Assembly: GCF_024138125.1 (NCBI RefSeq)
Contig: NZ_CP099995.1
Span: 94,516 to 158,515, forward strand
Length of the DNA stretch: 64,000 nt
Direction: 5' to 3'
Source of the DNA: Halorussus salilacus
GTDB taxonomy: Archaea > Halobacteriota > Halobacteria > Halobacteriales > Haladaptataceae
A program made the translations under genes and the position numbers. This document shows positions 45,301-52,797 of the stretch, piece by piece. The notes beneath the pieces were generated by a model, which did no database searches, had not been told where the DNA came from, and worked only from the letters and a program-made list of their open reading frames with translations. Each line of letters begins with the position of its first letter. Positions within the stretch are counted from its first letter, which is position 1.

Positions 45301-46164
45301 GAAGGGAACGAAGGGGAAGACAGGAACACCACCAACCCGCTCTTTGGAGATCCTGAGTCAACTGAGTCAGAAGAGCTAGTCGGTGAAGAAGAGGAGACAG
45401 TTGTCGACGAGAACGGATCGTCACCAGTACAGGCTGGTGGTGTAACCGTCCAGGATGACGAGCTTCGACGGCGCGGGCTTACTCACGACGACATCCGCTT
45501 CCTGACCCGCATCCTCGACGTGATGAATGGTGACGCACCGGATCATGGACTCTTGGATTCAATGAGTGCGTTCAAGAACGACTTTGACGACCTGGACGTG
45601 CAACGACTCGTCGATCAAGACCTGCTGGAGGAAGGACGAGCGTGCGGTCGGAAGTACTACACCGTACTCCCGGCAGGGCGAGAACTGCTCGGCCAGAAAC
45701 TCAAGGTCGGCCCTGGTCAGGGAGATGTCGGGGAGAAGACGCCGCACAAGGTCGGTGTGAAGCTGCTCGAACTGTGGTTAGACTCCCACGAAGACGTCGC
45801 ACAGGTCGAATCCTACTATGAGTACGATGAGGAGACGGTATTCGATGTTGCCGGTCTCGATGTTGACGGGGAACTCGTGTGGGTCGGTGAAGCTGAACTC
45901 GCGAGTAACAACAAACACGCGCCGGTCGACGACTACGACAAGCAGAGTGCAGTGGATGCGAACGCTGTCTGGGCGTTCAACAGACGGGAGACAGCCGTCG
46001 AGGTACTGGACTGTCTCTCTGAGGCTGATCGAATTGAGAGCAGTGTGAGCGGGCGTGCAGCCCGGTCGTTTTCGGACATTCGAGAGGCCGTTGAATCGTT
46101 CGACGCAGCTGGGCTGACGACGATTCGGAGCTTCAACAAACTATACCAGGAGTTCAATTCATGA
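42319..46164 (+). CDS. VirD4/TraG-like coupling ATPase with C-terminal winged-helix and nuclease-like domains
   Basis: The 1281-residue protein has a long N-terminal region, then an FtsK/HerA-type motor: Walker A FASTGGGKSKAI near residue 509, VIVDPKGDGM, and Walker B LIIEEAAPVAS near 778 with GLVMQFPEQV. This is the coupling protein that would feed DNA into the channel. After an acidic low-complexity linker (about 950-1035), a winged helix near 1046-1110 precedes a last domain reading FDVAGLDVDGELVWVGEAEL near 1175, which resembles a PD-(D/E)XK core without the usual Lys. Start 42319 overlaps the VirB4-like gene by eight bases. The frame is open further upstream, but that part is shadow. Confidence 0.85.
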   Translation: MREYLRVTPTSEGLDPEGIPRVLESLHKLTTAESTGLAQKLNPLHSNTPPKFEFLALSEGADDPVEFFYGADEHLDTLEKRLRSIYPETFDIERVDVDVASRLIQPVEFTPAEFIEHYEAGQLQYEFSPDEQHELGGEERDQDQTPTGEASSLADGGATVDSSHGHFVEIGDTALELGPPSAVPDEGPLTTLEKPTETAEGTILARPTVDAVSPVGVRWCGSATRKKDWMTSLTPFASGDEDDGLAAIDQPGATLASLVDHLMEAASPVAFQVVFQRRTSWQSDAEIRKEDLVDGRDTFFQEIVGSFLEVEDQRSNHDEKQLSESVAKRIEYIDAKNPKRSFTANIRAVGVPTGDESRDDLAAQMNALRPVFDPIDGPYYEVEGERLRTGGFREKTKEKNAQTALQQLLDWEIAAGRGKTRPDFVLSGAELANFVLVPSSEQLTVEGTRGTRAEQQSRNPLPWPNPDLVQQFQEGMAIGYALDENGSPQPDPIRIPPNLLTTHYGRFASTGGGKSKAIINDALSLRATTGGPVVIVDPKGDGMCANYLRCHYERFNGVDDVYQFRVPETVPAFSFFDIRPALKAGRNREDAIQDKVDHFHDIMRMVMGREQYGQAFVANEILSYLIKALFDEEYGSDAFGLDDLFAAALQMQRERTVPPVAAENQNVEESLTRHFEKDDRRFQVSMDAVGNRLDKLREDAHLRRIFSHVPEQGDDGEYVDNRFDFREFLDEDATILFDLGDLRPEAQRAITLLLLSNLWDAVQVRRRDGKTDYENLTNLIIEEAAPVASTKLVSEQLLPQGRSFGLSMGLVMQFPEQVRNRSERAYNEVLNNIKTKLIGNISIERDLAESLAHEDLSPTDLRNRINTLPSGEWIAQLPSPSFGETGPAPFSVKPLPIATGHPESDEPLSVEQEDHFETVALPRLSERTQTQYGLAEATSESEAGDNEGWGSRPTDERSTSAESASPVDTTQSSFIGQATSGSAADEENKGNERNEGNEGEDRNTTNPLFGDPESTESEELVGEEEETVVDENGSSPVQAGGVTVQDDELRRRGLTHDDIRFLTRILDVMNGDAPDHGLLDSMSAFKNDFDDLDVQRLVDQDLLEEGRACGRKYYTVLPAGRELLGQKLKVGPGQGDVGEKTPHKVGVKLLELWLDSHEDVAQVESYYEYDEETVFDVAGLDVDGELVWVGEAELASNNKHAPVDDYDKQSAVDANAVWAFNRRETAVEVLDCLSEADRIESSVSGRAARSFSDIREAVESFDAAGLTTIRSFNKLYQEFNS

Positions 46165-47045
46165 GTTGGCGACAAGCGACTCGCGAGGAGATCTACAGGT
46201 ACTACGACGAGGAGTTTCCCTCATACCGTGACGAACTCCCGTCGTTCATCACAGCGAAGGGACCGAAACAGTACGCACTCGCGTTTCGGGAACCCCACCC
46301 AGTACGGAAAGACGGAGTTCCCGACAAGGACTTCATTCGGCGAGATACGTGGCAGACGAATACCTCTGGTGAGCGGACCACGGCAACGTTTCAGGAGTTC
46401 GACGACGTCCTCGAGTTCATCCGGCATCCAGCACGGAATGATCCACTCGGTCGGAGTAACTTCGCGCTCGCAGATCCCGACCTGCTTGACAAACTAGACC
46501 CGTGTCCTGATGCAGTCTACTACGCGCTGGATCACTGGGAGCGGCCCTGGGTCCTCCTCGTCGACATCGACGCGAAAGATATCGCCAGGAACCGAGCAGC
46601 GGATACGGTCTCGGAGGACGTCGACGATCGGGACGACGATGCGCTCCTCAACGCCGCAGGAATCCTCGACGCCGCTCCCGAGGGATATCCGTATGCCTTT
46701 GAGGATATCGAACGGGCCATCGAGTACGGCTTCGAGGTACGAGATATTTTCGAGGACGACTTCAACGCCCAGGAGACGATGGTAGTGTACAGCGGCCAGG
46801 GCGTTCACGTCTACCTCCTCGATACGGACCCCGCTCATCGGTACGACGCTAAGAGTCGAGAAGTGCTGAACGACCTTCTGCAAGACACCTACGAGATCCC
46901 CATCGACCCAGTGGTTACAGCCGACCGTCGTCGAGTCGCCCGACTACCCTACTCGTTGCACGCTGACGTCTGTAGCATCGTCCTGCCAATTGAGAGCCAG
47001 ACCTTCGACGTTCGGTCTGCGACACCGGAGGTACTCCAGTCATGA
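46161..47045 (+). CDS. PriS-like archaeo-eukaryotic primase
   Basis: The 294-residue protein carries the primase-polymerase signature in order: LLVDIDAKD near residue 131 (metal-binding DxD), YSGQGVHVYL near 212 (the SGxGxHV nucleotide loop) and DRRRVARLPYSLH near 253 (RLP.SLH). These match the small catalytic subunit of archaeal/eukaryotic DNA primase, slightly shorter than cellular PriS. It overlaps the coupling-protein gene by four bases and the next gene by four. An element-borne primase could prime the complementary strand in the recipient or replicate the element itself. Confidence 0.85.
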   Translation: MSWRQATREEIYRYYDEEFPSYRDELPSFITAKGPKQYALAFREPHPVRKDGVPDKDFIRRDTWQTNTSGERTTATFQEFDDVLEFIRHPARNDPLGRSNFALADPDLLDKLDPCPDAVYYALDHWERPWVLLVDIDAKDIARNRAADTVSEDVDDRDDDALLNAAGILDAAPEGYPYAFEDIERAIEYGFEVRDIFEDDFNAQETMVVYSGQGVHVYLLDTDPAHRYDAKSREVLNDLLQDTYEIPIDPVVTADRRRVARLPYSLHADVCSIVLPIESQTFDVRSATPEVLQS

Positions 47046-48553
47046 GTCGGTCGACGCCTGTCGAGGACGAGAGTACCGCCTATCGCGTTGCGACGCTCCC
47101 ACTCGAATACGGCACGACCCGAATCAACCAGCTGTTCACGCGGGGCTACAATCGCTACATCGCCGACGGTGAAGACCAACCAGACGATCTGTTAAACGAC
47201 CTCGAGCGATTCGGGACAGCGGCGTTCAAAGAAGACGTCAGGGCCAATGCCGCAGAGGAACCTTTCGTCGACGATCCCGGAACGCTCGTCGTCCTCGCGA
47301 CGTTGAGTGCGATCTGCGTCAAAGCACACCCGAAGTTCGAACACGCCCCACCTCGAAAGGTGCAGGTCCTCTACGATATTCGCGAGCTCTATGTCAACAA
47401 TCTCGCGTCCCTCCTTCGAGAATTCGGTGACGGGGGTCTTCAACAGGATATCGCAGAAGTGCTATACGCAAAAGGCCCCGGAGAGGATGGTCCGCACCCC
47501 GGTCGCGTTTGTACAGGGATCAAGGAGATGCCCGAGTTTGGTGAGGGGTTGTATCTCGAAATCCCGATGGCTGCGGCGTCGAGGAACTGTCTCGTTCACG
47601 CCGACCCCGAGCTAGGAGAGACCGGAGAACTGCTCACTCGCATCAAGGACAACTGCCTCTACGTACCGGTCGGTGATTTCGACACGAAGTATCGCGAGTA
47701 CGCCAGACGTGCGTTCAAGAAGCTCCTGCGAGTCCAGGAGGAGAATCTCTCAGAAGACCAGCTGACGTGGCTGAGCACGAATGAGTCGGCCATCACAGAG
47801 CGCATCGACCGCTTCATCGAGACGGGACACCACGAACGAATCTGGCGAGATTGGAACCCCGGTGAGCGGACCATCCGTGTGCTCCGGGACGCGATTCGAG
47901 ACGTTCCAGATGAGGTCGTCTCACTGGGGGAGTTCCACTCGGCGAAGGAGCTGTTTGAAGCAGTAGAGGCGTACGACCCAGAAGCGGACTGGAAGCGAGA
48001 CGTGTGTAATCGTATCTCCAGTCCTCGGAGTCTTGGGAATCTCCTTGCATCTCAACGCGATCACCGGAATCTCACTATCCGACAGCACGGAAATACGAAT
48101 CACTACCGGATTCAGGAGTCTTCGCGTGGCGTCCAGCCTCTTGATGTTGAGTCGATCGAAGATCTGTTCGAACTCCCCTGTATGGCGAATATGGCCGAAC
48201 GCCTCTACGAAAAGAAGCCAGTCCGAAAGGATCTGTACAGCTTTGCTCGGATGGTGATGTGGCTGCCCCAGTACCAGGACAGTGACCTCGAGACGATTGT
48301 CGCAGACCTCAAGGATATCTTCTCACGGTGGCCGTGGTACGACGAGCAGGTCACCGACTACCAGATTCGTTACGAGTTCTCGAATACGATTGGTGGCGAC
48401 ACCCCGCTTCCGATGAATTGCGACAACGACGATATGCAGCGGTACTGCATCGGGAAGGAGCAGTGTCCATACTCCATCTGGGGAAGTCTCCCCTTCCCTG
48501 ATGAGATGTACGATCGGTTGGATGAGGCCGGGGCTACGGGAGAAGAGTTCTAG
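47042..48553 (+). CDS. PriL-like primase large subunit with iron-sulfur domain
   Basis: The 503-residue protein ends with a domain like that of the primase large subunit. LPCMANMAERLYEKK near residue 378 gives the first Cys, and NCDNDDMQRYCIGKEQC near 459-475 gives the others, with YSIWG after. Four such Cys hold the 4Fe-4S cluster of PriL. The N-terminal part is helical, with weak likeness to PriL. Overlap with the PriS-like gene makes a dedicated heterodimer very likely. It is the last gene of the 34.8-48.6 kb operon. Confidence 0.75.
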   Translation: MSRSTPVEDESTAYRVATLPLEYGTTRINQLFTRGYNRYIADGEDQPDDLLNDLERFGTAAFKEDVRANAAEEPFVDDPGTLVVLATLSAICVKAHPKFEHAPPRKVQVLYDIRELYVNNLASLLREFGDGGLQQDIAEVLYAKGPGEDGPHPGRVCTGIKEMPEFGEGLYLEIPMAAASRNCLVHADPELGETGELLTRIKDNCLYVPVGDFDTKYREYARRAFKKLLRVQEENLSEDQLTWLSTNESAITERIDRFIETGHHERIWRDWNPGERTIRVLRDAIRDVPDEVVSLGEFHSAKELFEAVEAYDPEADWKRDVCNRISSPRSLGNLLASQRDHRNLTIRQHGNTNHYRIQESSRGVQPLDVESIEDLFELPCMANMAERLYEKKPVRKDLYSFARMVMWLPQYQDSDLETIVADLKDIFSRWPWYDEQVTDYQIRYEFSNTIGGDTPLPMNCDNDDMQRYCIGKEQCPYSIWGSLPFPDEMYDRLDEAGATGEEF

Positions 48554-48678
48554 CTTTGAGCATCGGTACTCTCGTCTAGAGTGAGGTATCTCTGGCGCGC
48601 AGGTTGGCAATCAGTTGAAGGAAAGTTCTCGTCCACCTCCTGTGTCTCTATTTTGGCGAAAAGGGGGGTAGTGACCCC

Positions 48679-48984
48679 TCACTTCTCGAATGCCTCCACA
48701 TAGGCATCTTCGCCGAGCAGCAGCTGAATCTCGTCGAAGCGTTCATAGGGATGATCGAAACCGTTCATCTTGTACCGGGTACCCTTTTCGAGTTTGATAT
48801 CAGGGTCATACACCACGAACGGTCGTACATCGTCGCCCGACAGCGATCCGTCGCGAAGCAGTCCTTTCTGGTAGGGCTTGTGGCTAGCCAGGTCCTGAAT
48901 GTGGGTCACCGTTGCGATGACGAACACGTTGTCACCGGAGCCGTTCATCTCGTTGAGCCGTGTCCGGCCCTGTCGAACTGCCAT
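48679..48984 (-). CDS. small OB-like hypothetical protein, 101 aa
   Basis: The ATG at 48984 is fused with the upstream stop (TGATG) and preceded by GGAGGGTGG, which decides the start. The sequence alternates hydrophobic residues as in a small beta barrel (NVFVIATVTHIQDL, then RPFVVYDPDIKLEKGTRYK), suggestive of an OB fold. No family is recognised. It forms a two-gene operon with the zinc-ribbon gene upstream and converges on the primase operon. Confidence 0.6.
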   Translation of the reverse strand: MAVRQGRTRLNEMNGSGDNVFVIATVTHIQDLASHKPYQKGLLRDGSLSGDDVRPFVVYDPDIKLEKGTRYKMNGFDHPYERFDEIQLLLGEDAYVEAFEK

Positions 48985-49352
48985 CAGAACCACCCTCCAC
49001 TGACAGTTATCTTCCCGTCGACCGGGTCATCACAGCGGGGGCAGGCATCGTGCTCAAACAGATCCACCAGACACCCACACTCACACTGTCGCATACTCGT
49101 CGTGTCCATCCGGTCGTGATCCGCATACAGCACGGTCACCACTTGCCACCCCTTCACAACCAGCAGCATGTCGTACTCAGCGTGGTAGAACGCCGTATCA
49201 CCGTCAACCAGCGAATCCACCTCAAAGGTATCGTGGATCGCGGCCGCCAGTGGTTCAGGTTCGTCGACGCGGACTCGCTTTTCCCACTGCTCAGCAGCGT
49301 GGTTCGTAATCGTCGGTAGGCAGTGCTCGAAGGTCAGGTTCTTCGTACTCAT
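48984..49352 (-). CDS. small protein with RelE-like core and C-terminal zinc ribbon, 122 aa
   Basis: The N-terminal part (ITNHAAEQWEKRVRVDE, then TAFYHAEYDMLLVVKGWQ) has the strand-helix look of small toxin-like or regulatory folds. The C-terminus has CECGC followed by CPRCDD, a plausible zinc ribbon. No function is assigned. It is first in a two-gene minus-strand operon facing the hairpin-rich intergenic region. Confidence 0.58.
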   Translation of the reverse strand: MSTKNLTFEHCLPTITNHAAEQWEKRVRVDEPEPLAAAIHDTFEVDSLVDGDTAFYHAEYDMLLVVKGWQVVTVLYADHDRMDTTSMRQCECGCLVDLFEHDACPRCDDPVDGKITVSGGWF

Positions 49353-49512
49353 GATAATCTAGCTCCGATGCTTCGTTCGTCGACTGGGCAGCGTTGCCAC
49401 TCACCAGTAGACGAACAGCGCATCAATCTCGAGGGGGAAGTCGGCCCTCAAACCCCAACTCAATACGCGCTACTAATCGCTCTTCTGGAGCACTATTGAC
49501 GCGCTATGGGGG
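49353..49512. other. intergenic stretch before hairpin array
   Basis: No gene is seen. It contains the promoter side of the zinc-ribbon gene and one small GGCA/TGCC stem near 49387-49398. Confidence 0.4.
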
Positions 49513-49762
49513 GTTCCCAGCGGGAACGTAATTCCCTGAAACGAGTAAGAGTCTACATCTCCGCTATGGCTCAAAGCCCAAAGGGGTTGAACGCGGGCGC
49601 GAACTCGCGCACGATACTATTCGCTAAGCGAAGGAGCATCGCTTCGAATTGCAATGGAGCCAAGTCTCGTCGCCGAATGGCGACAAAGCTCTCAGAGCAG
49701 TCGAAAACGCTCCGAACCTAATGGTTCGATGCAGTCGTAGGGTCTGAGCCGGCCAAAGGCCG
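49513..49762. ncRNA. array of tandem perfect hairpins, candidate structured RNA or single-strand DNA element
   Basis: Six perfect stems of 5-6 bp with 3-4-base loops lie in a row: GTTCCC/GGGAAC (49513-49527), GCGCG/CGCGC (49597-49610), TTCGC/GCGAA (49620-49632), GTCGCC/GGCGAC (49669-49684), CGAACC/GGTTCG (49713-49728) and CGGCC/GGCCG (49750-49762). Two more 4-bp stems lie between them (49568-49578 and 49688-49698). Chance would give fewer than one such stem of 5 bp or more in 250 bp. The 71-codon frame across it (49506-49721) has no coding character. Strand and function are unknown. Confidence 0.5.
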
Positions 49763-49929
49763 TCACCGACCGTCTCCCTCACGTGATGGTATTGTTGCTG
49801 AAGAAGTTATAAAAGATAACAGTCCTATAAGTTATGAATATGTGACTGGATGATTTTGAGGGGTGAAATGAGGTAATCTCGGTGCCTTGCAGGTATATTA
49901 AAGAGCGGTGACACGGAACGCTGTAGCAG
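49763..49929 (+). promoter_or_regulatory. promoter region of the epsilon-like gene
   Basis: AT-rich boxes GTTATAAAAG near 49806 and GTATATTAAA near 49893 are candidate TATA elements. The second gives a transcript start about 10 nt before the ATG at 49930. Confidence 0.4.
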
Positions 49930-50658
49930 ATGCGTCGGGTGGTGCGGGTTCCGAAACTGGACGACGAGGAGGCGGCTTATCGAGATGAATCCATGGCGCA
50001 CAGCCAGCAGGCTTTGGAGGTGAACGATGAGCACCCGCCACTTGATTACCGGTCATCAGACGCGCCAGATGACGCTGCTGCACATCTTCCTGCGGCATGG
50101 GACGTCGATCTCAGTCCGTGGTCAGTTGGCTACGAGCCGATTGGTGCAACATCAATCGGGGTCGAAGCGGAGCGAAAGAAGGCCAGTCGGTTCGCTCGAT
50201 TCAAAGTTCCTGAGACACGACTCGCACTGCATCAAGAGGGGCGACACCCATCAGATGGAAACCAAGCATCCCGGTTAGCGACAATTGACAAGAAGCGGAT
50301 TACGCAGGCCTACTGTAATCAGTTAGACATTCCGCGACACCTGCAAGCGGATGCAGTTCGTGGAATCTTACTATTAGATCTCACGGTATTCGGCAACCAG
50401 AAGCGAATTGAGGGGATTGCACTGCTGGTAATTGAACTGATAGTCGACTACGAGCGCCGATATCGACGACGAGACGCAGAGGCTAGTCGGATGGCTGAAA
50501 ATCCCAGATTCAAGTATCTCATTCGAGCGGCTGGCCTCGTCCCTGGGAAGGTAAAGCTCGGTCGGAAAGTGAAATCTGAACTCATAGAGAAAGACTTCTT
50601 TGAATCCGGTGCACCGGGGCTATCCCTACGGACAGCTGTAGGGCACGATAACCGATAG
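49930..50658 (+). CDS. possible haloarchaeal RNA polymerase epsilon-like / cyclin-fold factor
   Basis: The 242-residue protein has a short segment (VDLSPWSVGYEPIGATSIGV) and then a helical core (ITQAYCNQLDIPRHLQADAV followed by LLLDLTVFGNQKRIEGIALL). The core resembles a single cyclin-like repeat, as in TFB and in the haloarchaeal protein named RNA polymerase subunit epsilon. It has no zinc ribbon. From memory the arrangement fits the epsilon-like family, but I cannot verify that. On a mobile element it could tune transcription of element genes. An internal ATG 63 bases downstream is an alternative start. Confidence 0.5.
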   Translation: MRRVVRVPKLDDEEAAYRDESMAHSQQALEVNDEHPPLDYRSSDAPDDAAAHLPAAWDVDLSPWSVGYEPIGATSIGVEAERKKASRFARFKVPETRLALHQEGRHPSDGNQASRLATIDKKRITQAYCNQLDIPRHLQADAVRGILLLDLTVFGNQKRIEGIALLVIELIVDYERRYRRRDAEASRMAENPRFKYLIRAAGLVPGKVKLGRKVKSELIEKDFFESGAPGLSLRTAVGHDNR

Positions 50659-51302
50659 TACGACGAAAACCAGAGTCCACTACTACGAGGATTTTCAAGT
50701 CAGCACCATTTCTCATAATACCCCTGTTTAGGATTTCAGCAACGGCTCCGACCCTAGCCCCCACAGAAACCGACCATATTCCCTACATTTCTCTGAGCGA
50801 AGTGCGCAACTTTGTCTAAAAACCCGTCATGCACTTTTCAGGGCTCATATCGTATGATTTCGGGAGTAATGGGGAGATCATCTGCAGAAGCCCCAAACGA
50901 GCCATCAGTTACCTTGGCTTGATGCTGCCCAAGCCTGCCCCCGATAGAACATCAATACGATCGAATTCGAGGGTTTCACCACGTCGTCAAGCACAATTCT
51001 CACCAATCAACGTATTTTGTGCTTCGTCGAGGACCCTATCACCGCCTGAAAACTGCCCGACGCCACTGTAAGCCAATCTGGACTCGTGATATTTCTCTCT
51101 GTACCTCCAGAATTATCCAAAGGAAGGCTAGGGTACACCGGTGCAAACGCCGCTGGCTCTCTCCGGCCGAGGGGCCATCAAACGACGAGCGCCTCTAGCC
51201 GGTATGTCAGAAATCACTCACAGAATGGTGATGCGATTCGCGGTGGAGTTTGTCGCCCCCGAGAGGGGCGAGGGGGCCGTCGTAGGCGCCCGCTCGACAA
51301 CC
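50659..51302. other. 644 bp without a supported gene
   Basis: Short frames (for example 50829-51071) have no promoter, motif or haloarchaeal composition. A CGCCCC/GGGGCG stem lies near 51254-51270, just before the next gene. No repeat or RNA gene is recognised. Confidence 0.45.
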
Positions 51303-51725
51303 ATGTCTTCAGGACACGAGCAACAGCGATCACGACTCTCTGGCGAGCAAATTGAACAGCCAAGCAAAGAACCGTGGGCAGATCTCGAGCTGACGCTCCC
51401 GCACAACAGAAGTCCGACTAGCATCGTCTCTTTTGTCGAGTGCGCACTCGTCGAGCTCACCCACGAACACGTCGGGGCCGAGTTCGTCTCGATGAGCGTT
51501 GCGGGCGTGAAGCGGACACAGTTCATCGCCGTCGACGACGTCGGCGAAAAGTTCCAGAAGCGGTATTTCGACGAGCGTCTCGGCTGGCACGAAACAACTG
51601 TCAGCCGTGAAGCGGTTCGCGACGAACTGGTCAACCGACTCTCGCAGTCGTCCTCGGATCGAACCAACGAGATGCCGAACGCTGACTCAGATACGTTCCG
51701 TGTGAAGCCCGTTCATCAGTTCTGA
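51303..51725 (+). CDS. hypothetical protein, 140 aa
   Basis: I choose the ATG at 51303 because residues before it lack haloarchaeal composition. The protein begins MSSGHEQQRSRLSGEQ. Its core (SIVSFVECALVELTHEHVG, then KRTQFIAVDDVGEKFQKRYF) is acidic and mixed alpha/beta. It has no recognised motif. It is followed 13 bases later by the site B inverted repeat. Confidence 0.55.
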   Translation: MSSGHEQQRSRLSGEQIEQPSKEPWADLELTLPHNRSPTSIVSFVECALVELTHEHVGAEFVSMSVAGVKRTQFIAVDDVGEKFQKRYFDERLGWHETTVSREAVRDELVNRLSQSSSDRTNEMPNADSDTFRVKPVHQF

Positions 51726-51737
51726 ACCCGCCACGAG

Positions 51738-51778
51738 TTAACCAACACAGAACCGTAGTTCTTCGCAGCGTTGGTTAA
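51738..51778. repeat. inverted-repeat site B (TTAACCAAC / GTTGGTTAA)
   Basis: TTAACCAAC (51738-51746) and GTTGGTTAA (51770-51778) are perfect arms with a 23-bp spacer, as at 34263-34305. It lies between two plus-strand genes. Confidence 0.8.
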
Positions 51779-51849
51779 GCTCGGAGTGGCGAGCAGTCTG
51801 TACGCGCCTGAGAGGCTGAGGCGCGTCAATACGCGCCAACGTGATTCCC

Positions 51850-52140
51850 ATGTCCGGTACAGACGCACTCGACGATGCATCAGCCGACCACGAACGGTTT
51901 GAAGCGGAACTCGTCGCACAGGATCAAGATGCCGCTCGCGTCGCAGTAGCAGATATTGACGACGGGAGGGCCCATGCTCTCGTCAATGACCTTGTCGACG
52001 ACGACGTCGTCACTCCCATTCCCGACGATCAGGTCCTCGTCCACGAGCCAAGCGATGAAGCATTCGACTCGATTCTCCAACTCGCAGTCTTCCATCGAGG
52101 CTGGACCGCCGCTCACGACATCGTCAGGGGAGGACAGTGA
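51850..52140 (+). CDS. hypothetical acidic protein, 96 aa
   Basis: The protein begins MSGTDALDDASADHERF. It is very acidic, with a core (AHALVNDLVDDDVVTPIPDD, then HEPSDEAFDSILQLAVFHRG) that looks like a small alpha/beta domain. No family is named. The stop overlaps the next start by one base (GTGATG context), so it forms an operon with the zinc-ribbon gene. Site B lies about 70 bases upstream and may affect its promoter. Confidence 0.6.
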   Translation: MSGTDALDDASADHERFEAELVAQDQDAARVAVADIDDGRAHALVNDLVDDDVVTPIPDDQVLVHEPSDEAFDSILQLAVFHRGWTAAHDIVRGGQ

Positions 52141-52469
52141 TGCAACAAACGCTCTCTGGCTGTGCCTTCTGCGATGCGGTTCCCGGTACAGAAGTTGGGA
52201 AGGCGCATACCTGGGGAAAAGACGAACGGGTCACGCACCCAATCTGCGTCGACTGCGCGGTCCAGTCGAATCCAGATCCCGACGACCGAGACCATCACGC
52301 CTGCGATAGCTGTGGTCTCATCGTCAATGCGCTTGCAGCCCTCACACGGTTCCGTGTCGAACTCGGCCACCTAGAAGGCCCACTACAGCTGTGTGCGAGA
52401 TGTAGTTCCGGCGGCCCAGCAATGTACTGGACTCGCGACCTCGAGGAACACCTCGTTAATGAGTCTTGA
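52140..52469 (+). CDS. double zinc-ribbon protein, 109 aa
   Basis: The start at 52140 overlaps the previous stop and is preceded by GGGGAGG. Four CxxC pairs are visible: CAFC near residue 8, CVDC near 38, CDSC near 58 and CARC near 87. They could build two zinc ribbons. Proteins of this type are common on haloarchaeal plasmids and integrated elements; DNA or protein binding is likely, but no role is established here. Confidence 0.62.
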   Translation: MQQTLSGCAFCDAVPGTEVGKAHTWGKDERVTHPICVDCAVQSNPDPDDRDHHACDSCGLIVNALAALTRFRVELGHLEGPLQLCARCSSGGPAMYWTRDLEEHLVNES

Positions 52470-52690
52470 GTCGGAGTCGTAGTTAGTCGGAAAGAGATGT
52501 AGACGGCTCCGTTGAAATCCCAGCTGTTGATAATTTGTCAGAGCCGTGCTGCAAACAGCGCGCGAGTTGTCACGTCCACTGAGTCGCAGTCATAGCGCAC
52601 GCCACTAGCATCTCATCCCTTATCGCTGGCGCATTCTAACTCCTGATCTGAGCGACCCCACTTATTACTCCGACCAGCTGCGACGCTCTC

Positions 52691-52752
52691 GTGGTCGTGC
52701 CGCGATTTCACGACCACCAGCACATATTTATACGTGTATGTTGTGTACACGT
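52691..52752 (+). promoter_or_regulatory. promoter of the 185-aa gene with two inverted repeats
   Basis: GTGGTCGTG (52691-52699) and CACGACCAC (52709-52717) form a perfect 9-bp inverted repeat just upstream of the TATA box ATATTTATA (52724-52732). ACGTGTA (52732-52738) and TACACGT (52746-52752) form a second repeat over the expected transcript start. The leader to the ATG at 52798 would be about 40 nt. The region 52470-52690 upstream holds no recognisable gene. Confidence 0.55.
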
Positions 52753-52797
52753 GTGGACACAGAATCCGCATGATATTCGTGTCCGAGGGAACTCAAG

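Noticed and set aside
49506..49721. 71-codon frame across the hairpin array
   Set aside because: Ser/Arg/Lys-rich composition unlike haloarchaeal proteins; the region is better explained by its stems.
49713..49728. CGAACCTAATGGTTCG read as a tRNA T-arm
   Set aside because: The loop is four bases and no acceptor, D or anticodon arms can be fitted around it.
50829..51071. 80-codon frame in the gene-free interval
   Set aside because: No promoter, no family likeness and non-haloarchaeal composition.
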